Source of the DNA: Gordius sp. MW1
Taxonomy: Eukaryota > Nematomorpha > Gordioida > Gordea > Gordiidae
Direction of reading: 5' to 3'
Length of the DNA: 64,000 nucleotides
Assembly: GCA_964036665.1 (NCBI GenBank)
Contig: OZ038527.1
Coordinates: 27,997,901-28,061,900, forward strand
Below the pieces are notes generated by a model. That model ran no database searches and was not told where the DNA came from. It worked only from the letters and a program-made list of their open reading frames with translations. Below are positions 11,041 through 22,783 of the stretch, piece after piece. The translations under genes and the position numbers were made by a program. How positions within the stretch are numbered: position 1 is the first letter of the stretch; each line of letters begins with the position of its first letter.

Positions 11041-12729
11041 AAATTAAATAAATTGCATAGCAATTAATATTAATTGCTATGTAATTTATGGGCTCGCTCT
11101 TTGTTTGTCCGTTGTCCGTCCGTCCAATTCGATAATCAAGATAGCCTATATATAATGCACGATATTTTGCATATTTATTTATGGTGTTTAAGAAAGATTG
11201 TGTCAAATTTATTTTATGGATCCTTAAATATGGTATACACAAATAAATATAAATCAATATTTTTTCATTTTACACATAATGTAACTTTTATCATTCGTCT
11301 TTATCTAACTATGAAGCTATAGGATGTCTTGTGTTACCTCTTTTATACCGCCATCTATTGTTTGTTTTAATTTAGATTGCCGAAACTTGCTGATGTATAT
11401 CTTAATTTGCTGGTTCGATACCCGGAGAGGGCAAATTTTTTTTTTCTAATTAAAAAAATATATTGTTCTTGTTAATACCAGTGATAAGATGACTTTTTGG
11501 TCTTCCGCTGGCTACTGACCAATGAAAAAAAATGACCATTGGCCAAATTGTGAATTGAAATTTTTATAGTTTATTTGCAGTCCCCCACCCACACTGTATT
11601 CTTTAAGGTTGTTATTATTGCAAACTTCCCACCCCACATGTCTATGCCTGCATGCCATCCTCTATGAACAGATGTTTTTTTCTCCTCTTATCTAACAACG
11701 CTACAATAAATTTATTTAGCCAATTCCCTTATATTCAATTTAAAAAAGGTAACTACTGAGTTCGAATCCCGGCGAACGTTCTGAATTGCTGGTTCGATAC
11801 CAGGAGAGGGCAAAAATTTTTTTTGAAATTAAATTAATATTTTGTTCTTGTTAATACCATTGATGATATGACTTTTTGACCGTGTCCTGGCTACTGACCA
11901 ATGAAAAAATGACCATTATCCAAAGTATAAATCTAATTTTTTTTCGTTTTTATTCGTCTCTTATGTATTTATATCCTTTTTGACCGTGTCCTGGCTACTG
12001 ACCAATGAAAAAAATGACCATTGGACAAAGTATAAATCGATTTTTTTTTTCGTTTTTTGAATTGCTATATTAGTTTAACATTGATAATAATTACCCTATG
12101 CCCCCCACCTACAAGGGCCTATGTTTCTACTGATATGGGTCCCTGTGGCCCCCCCCCCCCACAAAGGCTTATTTTTTAATTAAACTAATATATTGTTCTT
12201 GTTAATAGAAAAAATAACCAATGGCCAAGGTCTGATTGGAAATTTTTTTACATTTTTTAAATATCTTGTTTATACTATACATACGCGCATGATTTGAAAA
12301 AGTCTATATAGTCATAATTCAAATTACGGGTCGCCTACACCAAATTGTTTAAATTTATACAGTACCAAAAAACTCTAAATTGAAAGTTGTGCGTTTTGGA
12401 AGGATGACTATTGGCTTTTCCAAGGTCATACCCTCTATTTGCGTTCCTTTCGTCCTTTTGATTAATTTAGAAGTTGATAATTAAGAATGAATGAAAGAAA
12501 ACCTATTCCTCAAAAATAGCAGGTTTTACAAAAATTTAACTTTTTAAATATTTGTATAAATAATTAACTAATCATTTTGCATTTTATACCCCCCTATAGG
12601 CATTCTCGCTCCTTCCCACCTTTCTCGCCCACAAATTGAATAGGAAATATGCTACGTTTATACGGAATATAGATGAGTTTCGTTCTCCCTTCCCTTCCCC
12701 TTCCCACGAGGGCCGAAGGCCCGAGTTTT
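11041..12729 (-). repeat. Right arm of long inverted repeat
   Basis: Mirror image of the 0.13-1.98 kb arm: AATTGCTATGTAATTTATGG near 11072, GTCCGTTGTCCGTCCGTCC (about 11106), degenerate tandem units containing GGCTACTGACCAATGAAAAA and TGACCATTGG (about 11500-12230), then ATACCCCCCTATAGGCATTC (about 12587) and the hairpin GGGCCGAAGGCCC near 12709. Between the units are stretches ending TGGTTCGATACC(C/A)GGAGAGG (about 11411 and 11790). The arm is more diverged than the left one, so the pair is not recent. Confidence 0.7.
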
Positions 12730-13345
12730 ATTTAAGTTTTCAATTAAATTCATATTGAGAGGTAAATAATAAGAAAAATTAGACAAAGAAGAGATATTCC
12801 ACATACCATTAACTTTGATTACAATATACATCATCCAAGGTTAAGGCAATATTCATACAAGTATGGCATCCGCACCGTGCCAATATTCTCTATATCAATT
12901 AAAAATCTTTAGAAATACCACCTGACTCTGAAACACTTAAAAATTACAAAATAAAAAATTGTGAAATAACGTTTTCCCATTTTTGTGTGCGACAAATCAA
13001 AGTTTTTGAGGTAGAAACAAAGGAACTATAACAAATCTAGGTGGATTAATAAACTATCTACTATATGTTAGCAATAGCATGGCATGATCATAGCAAGTAA
13101 GTAGTTAATTTCATTTCCTTTGATTTTAATCAACGATTGGGGGGGAGGAATATAATATTTTAAATTTCCTCCTGCTTCTGGCAGCTAGGAAGGAACTTGC
13201 CATCACAATCCCACACCCCACCCCCTTCCCCTAACATTCCATCAATACACCAAACATATAGGGGAATTTAACTGATTTACAGCACAGAAACCTTCTATTT
13301 CAAAACTTATTTATTAATTTAGAAGTTAAGTCGTACCTTTTTCCA
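12730..13345. other. Region upstream of SLC5
   Basis: No gene. It probably includes promoter and 5' UTR of the SLC5 gene; no clear TATA or initiator motif could be singled out. Confidence 0.4.
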
Positions 13346-16300
13346 ATGGTTACCCCCTTACCTCCCACAAATATGGATTTGTTATCATCACCATTGACAC
13401 AAGTTAAACGCTTTTCGACGCTGGATTACGCTTTATTTGGGGCTTCCTTGCTCCTATCCTTAATCATAGGATCAGCTTATGCCTTTGTCGGCGGCAAGCA
13501 AAAAACAGCGAGGGAATTTTTGATGGGAAACAATGAAATGGGCATTTTCCCAGTTGGTGCTTCCTTGGTTGCTTCATTCGTATCCGCGATAGCTATATTG
13601 GGGACAGGAGTCGAAATATACCTTTACGGTACACAGTACTGGACCATAGTGATCTCTTATGGATTCGTGATAGGCGTTGCCAATTACTTTTACCTACCCG
13701 TTTTCTACAATCTCAAATTAACCTCCACCTACGAAGTGACATGATTCATAAACCCTTTTTTACCTTCATTTTTTAATTTGTGAAAAATTGTTTTCACGTA
13801 ATTTCAATCTTATTTGATTAGAGATTCAAAAAAATTAGAATGCAATTTTAAAAATAAGATAATACTATCATAAATTCATACCTCTTAAAATTCAAATGAT
13901 AGATTATAAATTCCAACAAATGTAAACTGAATGTCCTTACCATAAACAATAAAAACTATAATTTTAATATTTGAATAACATATCTTTCATTCAATTTCCT
14001 CTAAGTTTAAAAGCACATTTAATTTATCCTTTAGAAATTAAAAACCTTAATGGTAGGCCTAGCATGATTATCAAAAAATTTAATATTTAGAAATTCGTTA
14101 TATGTTGAAATAAATTCTACAATGCAATTGCTACTTAATAAAAATCGAATTCTTTTTACCCTTACCTATTTACTTATCATTTAAGCAAAAAATGAATTTT
14201 AAAAACTTGTATCGTTAAAATTTCAATTGACATCCCTAATTTAATATCACATGAAATATTGAAATATATTCAAAGTGGATTGGGAATAGGGAAAAAATTA
14301 AATTTGATGTATTGGGATTATTAATGGACATTAAACTCATAAATATAAAACTTCGTTTAAGGGTTATTACAAAACAGGCATGAGATTTGGAAAAGATTTT
14401 TATTCATGGGTATGCGGACTAAAAATAATTATGATTTTTTAAATGAATCCAAAAGAAAAAATAAATTTATAAAGTGGCACTAGTCCGTCCCTGTTTTAAT
14501 GATCTTTTATAATTCGGGAACTTATTAAAGACCTATGAACCTAATTTTGATTAAAAAATGAAATCAAACCCTAAAATAACACAGCACTCATGATAGCATT
14601 TCTAATTTTTAAAATCTCCTAGAGCTTGGGGCCACAATGGTTGTGCTTGTGACCTTGTTTGATTTTTAGCCTTAAAATTATAATAAATTGAAAACAAAAA
14701 CTTAGGATTTGGTTTGATTATAAAAAGTAAAAATAGTTAAGCCATTTGCATGCAATAATTCGGAGCAGGACCTCTAATAAAAGACTCTAATTTACATTCA
14801 AAATATAGTATTTGGAACGGCGATTCCATCGTAATGTCAGAATTGCCGGAGCATTCACCTTCGTCCTTCAAATGGTAATTAGGAATAAACTTCGCAATCA
14901 AAAAAATTGATAACGCTATATTCCATTATTTGACAGATTTTTTACTTGTCTATCGTACTATATGCCCCTTGCTTGGCCCTTAACCAAGGTAATTTAATCA
15001 TAATTTGATAAAATATTCCCTTTTTTTAAACCTTATTATTAATTTCGTATAATTTATTTTATTTTTAATTATAATTTAGTAACTGGTTTCTCCATAACTT
15101 GGGCCATTCTCGTCAGTGGAATCATATGCACTTTTTACACATCGATTGTAAGTTATGAAAAACAAACCAACCATTTCTAAGTTAAATTTGCCTCGAGCTA
15201 TGCAACATAAACTTAATTTTGTTTTCAGGTTAACCATAACATAACTCTCAGTTGTCAATTTGATTTTTGGCTTTAGAATTCCTTTACTGCTAAATACATT
15301 TATTGAATTTTCTTCATTTGTAAGAAAAGGCAAGAAATGTTCAACTTGTAGTTAACAAATTGGCACATTACCAGTTTTATATGGTTAAAAAGTACTAATT
15401 TTAAGGAAGACATAGAAAAATCAGATAAATAGCCGTCTTAATTCAAAACTAAAACCTATATCCCGATACTCTTATATGGCATTTAAAATTATTGTTCTTC
15501 CAAAAAGTTAAAATACATAATAAAAAAGTTTACCCTTTATTTTTACATAAGAAATAATATAATTTTAAATTAGGGCGGTATCAAAGCTGTTATGTGGACG
15601 GATGCATTTCAAATCGTGATAATGTTTGCGGGTGTCATCGCTGTCATTATTCGAGGCATTTATGTGGTAGGTGGTATGGGTGTTATTTGGGAACGGAATT
15701 ATCAAGGCGCCCGACTTCAGCAAATTGAGTAAACTTATTATACTTTAATTGTAAATCTATTTTGAAATTCGCATTATTTTAGCTTTAATTTTGATCCTTT
15801 CGTCCGTTATACATTTTGGACATTGGTGATCGGAGGATTTTTCACGTGGTTAGCAATATACGGAGTAAATCAAGCAAAAGTGCAAAGGTGTTTGTCTTGT
15901 CCCACCTTGTTGAAAGCTCAGTTGTGAGTTCTTAGAAACTAATTATTCTACTTTATTACAACTTAATTTATAAGGTCCTAAAATAGGATGTAAATATAAA
16001 TGACCTAACATTTAGAGCACATTTGACAAACTAAATTTTATTCTAAAAAAACTTTACTATTTATTTTGAAGTTAATAATATAAAGAGCCATGTGAATAAA
16101 TTTTCCATCTCTCGTTTTAATAATGTCATTGTGCTGTTATTCTGGCCTCGTCATGTACGCCCACTATTACAAATGCGACCCCATAACTTCGGGAAAAGTC
16201 AAAGCCCCCGATCAGGTTTTAACAATTGTCACCAATCTATCATTTTTATATTGATTTACGACAAATTAACAAAATTTTCTATTATCTTTCCCTTTTATTT

Positions 16301-19300
16301 CCTCACAGATTTTGCCATTATTTGTAATGGATGTTTTAAATTTTCCCGGCCTTCCCGGTCTATTCATATCTGCCTTATTTTGTGGAGCTTTAAGGTACTA
16401 TGTTTAACTCTCGAGAGTATTCCTGAAAATCCCGAATGCGAGAGCATTCATGGGGTATATTTGGCCCCATTTTTTAACTTCTTATAAATATCGAACTATG
16501 AATTGAAATTATCTCAGATTTTAAATATATGTTTGTAAAGGACTCTTTATTGATGGTATAAATTTTGATAAAAATTTAAACAGATTACAAAAATTATTAA
16601 CATTTTTCTGAAGTCATATTAATTTTTTTTAATTTCAATGCCTCGCCTCATTTTACCTCTTAACATCATAGACCATGAAATGAATCAAAATTAAAATGAT
16701 TTAAAAGAAAGTCGGAAATGCATAAAAAATATAATAGTACAAACATATGATGATATAAAAATAAATACAAACATTTATTCGTGGGGTACACAGGACCCCC
16801 GTGGCCAAAAAGATGCTATATTTAAAAAGTAGTGGGCCAAAAGTTATAAAATTTTCCCAAAATTTAGTCTTGGTAAAATATAAGACTACTGAAAAGGCCA
16901 GATGATTTCGTCTTTAAACGCGTTTTAAACTATCGTCAGGTCGGTGGTGCTGGTGTCCCATGAATGCTCTCGAGATTAATGCACATTTATATACTACATT
17001 TAAAAACTTGTACTCATAATGGGGAAACCATATAATTCGCTGAACAGTCTAAATACAGATAAAGTTATTTTTTATTAGCTGCATTACTAGAGACAATTTT
17101 GTAAATTATTTATATACTCTACTTCTTTAATAAAGGTTTTGCACATTATATTAATAGCCATGAATTGGATAAAAGTTGTAGAAAGTTAAATTTAAATATG
17201 CCAAGAACAATGTTTTTCAATTATCGACGAGGGCGCTAACTATAACAAGTCTGATAAAAAAGGAATACTTAATTTTTAGTGCTTCCTATTGAGGCAATTT
17301 AGTTAGTTTAGAATTTGAGTCGAGCTTTTCTTCGAACAAATAGGTGAACTTTGTTTGTTCTAATCTATTCATATGTTAGCACCATGTCTTCGGGGATCAA
17401 CGCTTTAGCTGCAGTAACCTTGGAAGATTTTGTCAAAATATTTATAAATCCCAACATTAGCGAAACCAAAGGTGCCATCGTTTTTAAATGTGTGGCTGCG
17501 GGCTTTGGGGCAATTCTCATTTCTTTGGCTTTCGTGGCCTCTTACTTAGGCGGAGTGCTTCAGGTTGTCATATTAAAATGCAATTCTTTAGCGACTTACA
17601 TTTTTTTATTAGATCTTTTTACACAAACTTCAATGGCTTTTTTAACATGTTCATCAAATTAATCAATGACTTATTTAAATGATAAAAACGATCTCGAAAT
17701 GTGTTGGACTATCCAATTTCCCAATAACGTTGTTGAAAAAATCTTATAGCTAGATGACTGAACTTTTTCTTTATTAATTGCTTGCCTATGAATAAAATTA
17801 TCAGGTTAAAAAGTAATTTTGCTTTAATAATAAGCTTTCAATTAGAGCTCAATCTGATTTCTTCTTTTTATTAAACAAACTGGACTAGCTCCTCTTAGAC
17901 TCTTGTTGGGAATTTAACTATTCTAAAGGACCCCAACAGCTATACATTCTAATGATATCTTGTAAAGATATAAGTGTTCAGCTTAAACTTTTTTAATGAT
18001 ATATTTGAATTTCAGTGGCGTAGCTAGGGGGGGGCCCAGGGGGCCCGGGCCCACCCAAGAGCAAAAACCGGGCCCCATGGGCCCCCCCAAGGGAAAAATC
18101 TTGGGCCCCCGGGCCCCTTCCGCCATTATTTTTTTTATCTTAATTAAAAAACAATATAAAGATTATTATAATTGTTTCTGAATAAAAGTTTTAATTAACG
18201 AGTTTCAAAGCCCTAATATTTGTTAATAAATGCAATTATAACGGTTAATAGCCTAATATTAACTTTAAATGATACTAGAAATATGGACCACTATCAAATT
18301 CTTTATAATAAGGCAAAAGATTTAGTTGCAATTTTGATTTATTACCTTCTAAACGTATTAAAAATCCAAAAATGTATGACACATTTTACTCTTTTGAATC
18401 TACTAGTTCATTAATTGATTTCAAAACTGATTTATGTTATCCTATCATCGATAGAATAATAGCAGAATTAAACATAAGATTTTCGGAAAATAATTGTAAT
18501 TTATTTAAGTCCTTAGAAGGTTTAAACCCTTCATCCCCTTTTTTGCGATAAAGCTCTTTTATCAGAAATAATTAACCATTATGAATTAAAACTGGAAGAC
18601 GGCGAAATAAAATGGCAAAAATTTTTGTAACACATTATAACTCTTTATCTTCAAATAAAATAAAATGCAATGATATTTTTTCACTTATTAAAATTTTGCC
18701 CTCAGTAGTGTTTCCAAATTTTATTATTTTGATTAAAATAATTTTAACTATCCCAATAACTTCGTGTTTATACGAAGGATCGTTCTCATTGCTAAAATGG
18801 ATTAAAACTATCTTCGTTCCACAATTGGACAAGATAGGTTATCTTCCTTAGCTTTATTGAGCTTAGAACATGACTTTATAAATGTTATTCCCCATGATAT
18901 TATAAATTCGTTTGCAACATCGAGTAAAAGGCGTAATGAACTACTATTAAAAGACTAATTTTAAAATTTAATAAAAAGTTATCTAAGCTTTCAAACTTGT
19001 TTTTAAACTTTTTAATTTTTCAAAATTTAAGTTTACCAAAATTCCATCCTGGATTCAATTTAATTGTCCATCTCACATGCTTATTGTTTAACATATCTTG
19101 CATATTTTTATGTACCACATGCACATATAAAGCCAATATTTTTCCAAAAATTGCTTGCACACAATTTTTCCCCTTTATTAGTGATATCCTATCATGAGTT
19201 TGATAATATTAATATTAATAACCAATCCCTGAATTTTATAGACAATTGTTAACGCATCAAAACTTTCAAGGGATAAAAATCCTAATAAAATTCATTATGT

Positions 19301-21106
19301 TTGTCTTTGGACGCTAAGTTGTTCTGTGCATCTCACATCTCTAATTTCAACTAAAATGATCAAATAAAATTTTGATTCATTATTTTTAAGGTTCATTTAG
19401 CCGTTAAATTTATTAGTTCATTTTAATTTTTAGGTGGTGAAGGGGGGGGGGGGGGTTGTGCAAATATATCTATAATATAAAGGGGCAATAACTTCTAAAT
19501 AATAATTTTAATTTCATAATTAATTTTTTTATATCTTATATTATAATAGCGCCTTTTGAGGATCTAACCTAAAAAAGGCTTTTAAATGTTCTCATAGTTT
19601 TCCTGATCTAAATGCGCCTGAAAATGCTGCCAATATTGCATATGTAAAATTGAATTTTGTTATATATATTGCCAAGATTTTTGGGGTTGTGGCAATAATT
19701 TTTTATAAAAACTTTGTTATATAGTTTTTTAACTATTTGCATTATTTTTTAAAATGTCAACGATTTCTTGTCAATATCCCAGTTCCACTTTTACCCTTAC
19801 AATAACTTATTATACCATGTGAAATTTTCTATTTTGTTTCAACTACATCACTTTGTTTTATTTATGAATAAATTTTATTTATTTTATGCCCTATAAACAT
19901 GAGGGTACATATTAGTGTGATGTTAATAGAAAAAATACACAAAGTAGTAGCGAAATTTTAAGTTTGTCCAACGTTTATGAGGGAAAATTTTTTTAATTGC
20001 ATTTGACCCATGGTCGTTTTAGGTTTTGGATTGGGGGCGGGGCAAAACATAAATATTTTTTATTCTTAAAGGCATGGGTAGGAAAATTTTTTGTCCCCCC
20101 CCATTTGACCAGCTCATTTCCCCCGAGGCAAAAAGGCTAGCTACGCCACTGTTGAATTTAAAAGTACATTTATATTTTTTAAATGTTATAAGAAATTAAA
20201 CAGATATTGCTATTAAAATAAATATCTTATTTTTTTCTATATACAGGCAGCTTTGAGTATATTTGGTATGATTGGTGGCCCTTTGCTTGGACTCTTTACC
20301 CTGGGAATGTTTTTCCCCTGTGCTAATTCTATAGTAAATATACTATTTCTAAATATTGTTGTGACTAATGATTTTTATATCGTCATTATCGTTAGGGGTC
20401 CTTTATAGGATGAATTTTGGGTTTAATCTTTTCTTTTTGGGTTGGGATTGGATCCACTATACATAGACAGCCCATACCAAGACTCAAGCTTAACATAGAT
20501 GGATGTTTCGATTTCAATATTACTCACTCATTCACTAATAATTCGTTATTCCCTAGAAGAAGCATAAATGAATCGTAAATTTTTTATAATTTAGAATTAT
20601 CTTTTAATTTATTTTTGTTTTATTGATTATAAATAAATGTATTATCTTTCGCACGAAAACATTACAATTGTATTATTAACAACGCTTAATATATATTATA
20701 TCATACCTAAAAATCAAATTACATTTTTTAAAATGATTTTTTTATAGGCTCGAAGCTTTTTCGAAAGGGAATACTACATTCAAGATATACCAATTATCTT
20801 ACCTATACTTCAGTGTTTTATCCACACTATCAGTCGTTGTAATAGGTCTTGTTATGAGTCTTGTCGTCAAATTGATTTTTAAATGTAATTTTAATATAGC
20901 ATAAAAATATCATTATAATTAATATATTTGTGAAAAAAGCTGAAAGAAATAAACGGCCAGACCCTTCTCTCATTTCACCGCCAATCAGAAAATTAATTTA
21001 TTGGTTATCTAGTAGTCAGTCCTACGAATTAAACAACGCAATTCCTGAAGTACAAAAAAATTCGCTGGTATACTATATTTTGAACAAATCAACGAATACT
21101 AATTAA
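13346..21106 (+). CDS. SLC5 sodium/solute symporter (monocarboxylate/multivitamin-like), 13 exons, two in-frame TGA
   Basis: Exons: 13346-13735, 14809-14874, 14937-14988, 15080-15147, 15574-15728, 15783-15923, 16086-16215, 16309-16394, 17380-17563, 20247-20333, 20396-20574, 20748-20884, 20940-21106. All have GT...AG junctions with matching phases and sum to 1842 nt (613 aa, TAA stop), the normal SLC5 length. Family blocks in order: [19 protein letters not shown] (exon 1), [99 protein letters not shown] and FWVGIGS. Such proteins import lactate-, pantothenate- or biotin-like solutes with sodium at the plasma membrane. Two TGA codons (16093-16095 and 20411-20413) interrupt an otherwise clean frame. 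There are no frameshifts. The gene is either a very young pseudogene or allele, or its UGA codons are recoded. Exons 9 and 10 are separated by a hAT insertion. Confidence 0.88.
16093..16095 (+). other. In-frame TGA in SLC5 exon 7
   Basis: With exon 7 starting at 16086 the codons read L-A-M-TGA-I-N-F-P, then [14 protein letters not shown]. Relatives commonly have Trp here (ALWLNFP-like). TGG elsewhere in this gene encodes Trp at least seven times. No alternative AG acceptor downstream removes the TGA while keeping INFP in frame. Confidence 0.75.
18013..20151 (+). mobile_element. hAT element in SLC5 intron 9, dead transposase
   Basis: Ends are CAGTGGCGTAGCTAGG and GGCTAGCTACGCCACTG, flanked by the 8-bp duplication TTGAATTT (18005-18012, 20152-20159). 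Plus-strand remnants of the hAT C-terminal dimerisation domain lie at about 18612-18957: [20 protein letters not shown], where the usual E-R has become E-G, then, after a one-base frameshift near 18830, [14 protein letters not shown]. Upstream frames are destroyed. The element lies wholly within one intron and in sense with the host gene. Confidence 0.88.
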
Positions 21107-21678
21107 ATAATTTGTAAAATCTCTTTTTTACAAAAGAAAGATATTACTTATTTAATTTATCTGACCGAGCGATGTTTCATAAATATTTATACCATTATTG
21201 TTGCTGAATTTAGATTTATATTGACATTTTTAATAAGCGATGAAACAAAAAAAGTGACGTAAGAGGATAAAAGGCACGAATTAAAATCCGAACACAATAT
21301 ATATAATATAGATGTTTTATGCAAAACTCTACACTTTATAACATCTGCATAATTTTATTATAACATTGTATAGACTCGGTGTAAATAGTCCGCTATATTT
21401 ATGTTGAAAAATGTATCTTAATGCAGAAAATAGTAATAAAATGTGTATAAAAATTTGCGATGACTTTTAATTTTGTTTATGATGAATATCTTTTAAATGA
21501 GATCAAAATAGTTTGTGAATAAATCGATTACCATAACACTATTTTTCCATTTTAAATAACTCTAAAATGTAAAGGCAATTTAAAATAGTTTTTGAATTAT
21601 AAAATAATTTTTTATTAAATTCTTTTATTTATTATTGGATTTAAAAAAACACTTAATTAGACAAACAATACCCACTAA

Positions 21679-21825
21679 CATGGGTGTAACCAGCATTGGA
21701 ATTAGAGGTAAGTAATAATGATTTATGGAGAGGCAAAAAGATTAGCCATAATTTTAATAAAATTAAACCATGTTTGGATTTAGAGGGTAAGCCGCCCATC
21801 CCTACCCCCCTTGGCTACACCCTTG
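21679..21825. mobile_element. Degenerate hAT-type MITE
   Basis: CATGGGTGTAACCAGC at the left pairs with TTGGCTACACCCTTG at the right, a diverged version of the GGGCGTAGCC ends seen across the window. The 8-bp flanks (CCCACTAA/CACACCAA) match only partly. It lies between the convergent SLC5 and homeobox genes. Confidence 0.6.
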
Positions 21826-21983
21826 CACACCAACTTTTCATTATTCAATGTTAATAATAAAATTAAATTTTGTCTAGAAATGACTACTCTTAACCTTCAA
21901 AATCAATTAACATTGTATTGTGTTAAATTATATAAGAGTACATATAATTGTTGTTGTTAAATACATATTTGTATAAATAAATT

Positions 21984-21989
21984 TTTATT
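21984..21989 (-). promoter_or_regulatory. AATAAA poly(A) signal of the homeobox gene
   Basis: TTTATT on the plus strand, about 27 bp beyond the homeobox stop codon, reads AATAAA on the coding strand. This is the usual hexamer, close to the stop. Confidence 0.55.
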
Positions 21990-22015
21990 AAAGAATTAGA
22001 TTATAGACTGTACAT

Positions 22016-22783
22016 TTAGTCGTATTCTAAATCACTTTTACTATCTTGTACATTTCCACATTTCCTTTTACTTTTAGCCCTCCGGTTTTGGAACCAGGTT
22101 ATAACTTGATTGGGATGCAAGTTTAATCTTTCCGACAATTCATCTCTATCCCTCGGTGACAAATATTTTTGAACAGTAAATTTTTCTTCCAGGGCATGTA
22201 ACTGCGTAGATGTAAAAGCGGTTCTCATCTTGCGTCTCTTCTTAAACTTTTGATATGGGAAAGAACCTATAGGTAAATCCCCAGGCGATTGCATTGGGTA
22301 ATTTGATTGTACGAACGGACTTATTCTACTTTCAATATTTCCCGCATGATTTTTAGGATAAAAGTTTAAATGAGATGTTTTATACGAGGTTGTGGCAAGA
22401 CCAGAACAAGGCCAGTTATTGAAAGGATTTGCATTTGTGAATGTTTTAACTTGAAAGTAGCCTCCGAAATCAGCCTCAAAATTAATTTTTGGTAATACAT
22501 AATGACTCCAAACAGAGTCATTTTGAAAGTCTCCTAGAACAGTGTTCCAACATGAATCGTATTTATGGTATTTGATTTCATACTTACCTATATAAAATAA
22601 ATTAGTGGATTATTTTATAGATAGCTATAAATCACTTTTAGCGTTTCCCAGGCCTTTCATCGAGTTTAAAGAGGACTCTCCATATTTGTCATTGGAAATT
22701 GAGAGGACAGAGGGTTTCGAATTTTGATCTTTATTACCAGGCGGCTTAAAGAGCAAATTGTGAATGGAAAAGGCACAATTCAT
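22016..22783 (-). CDS. lbx: Lbx-like NKL-class homeobox transcription factor
   Basis: Two exons on the minus strand: 22783-22636 and 22587-22016, with a 48-bp GT...AG intron and phases that agree (239 aa, TAA stop). Exon 1 begins MNCAFSIHNLLFKPP. FSIHNLL is an EH1-like motif, the Groucho-binding repressor motif typical of NKL homeoproteins. The homeodomain lies near the C-terminus (about residues 166-225): RRKMRTAFTSTQLHALEEKF, then VQKYLSPRDRDEL, and helix 3 NQVITWFQNRRAKSKRK. KYLSP.DRD with QVITWFQNRRAK is the combination I associate with ladybird/Lbx. Lbx proteins act in the nucleus in muscle-precursor and neuron specification. Helix 2 (SERLNLHP) departs from Lbx consensus, so another NKL family is possible. 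The long linker between EH1 and homeodomain is not conserved to my eye. Confidence 0.82.

Noticed and set aside
16092-16487. 131-codon plus-strand frame
   Set aside because: It crosses SLC5 exons 7 and 8 in the wrong frame; the correct frame gives strong SLC5 blocks with splice sites.
18997-19252. Two overlapping 62-66-codon plus-strand frames
   Set aside because: They lie within the decayed hAT in the SLC5 intron and overlap each other; no domain seen.
16093-20413. Nuclear reassignment of UGA to Trp
   Set aside because: The GPCR, homeobox and ABCA frames use TGG for Trp and contain no internal TGA in the resolved exons, and TGA is the likely ABCA stop; two cases in one gene are not enough.
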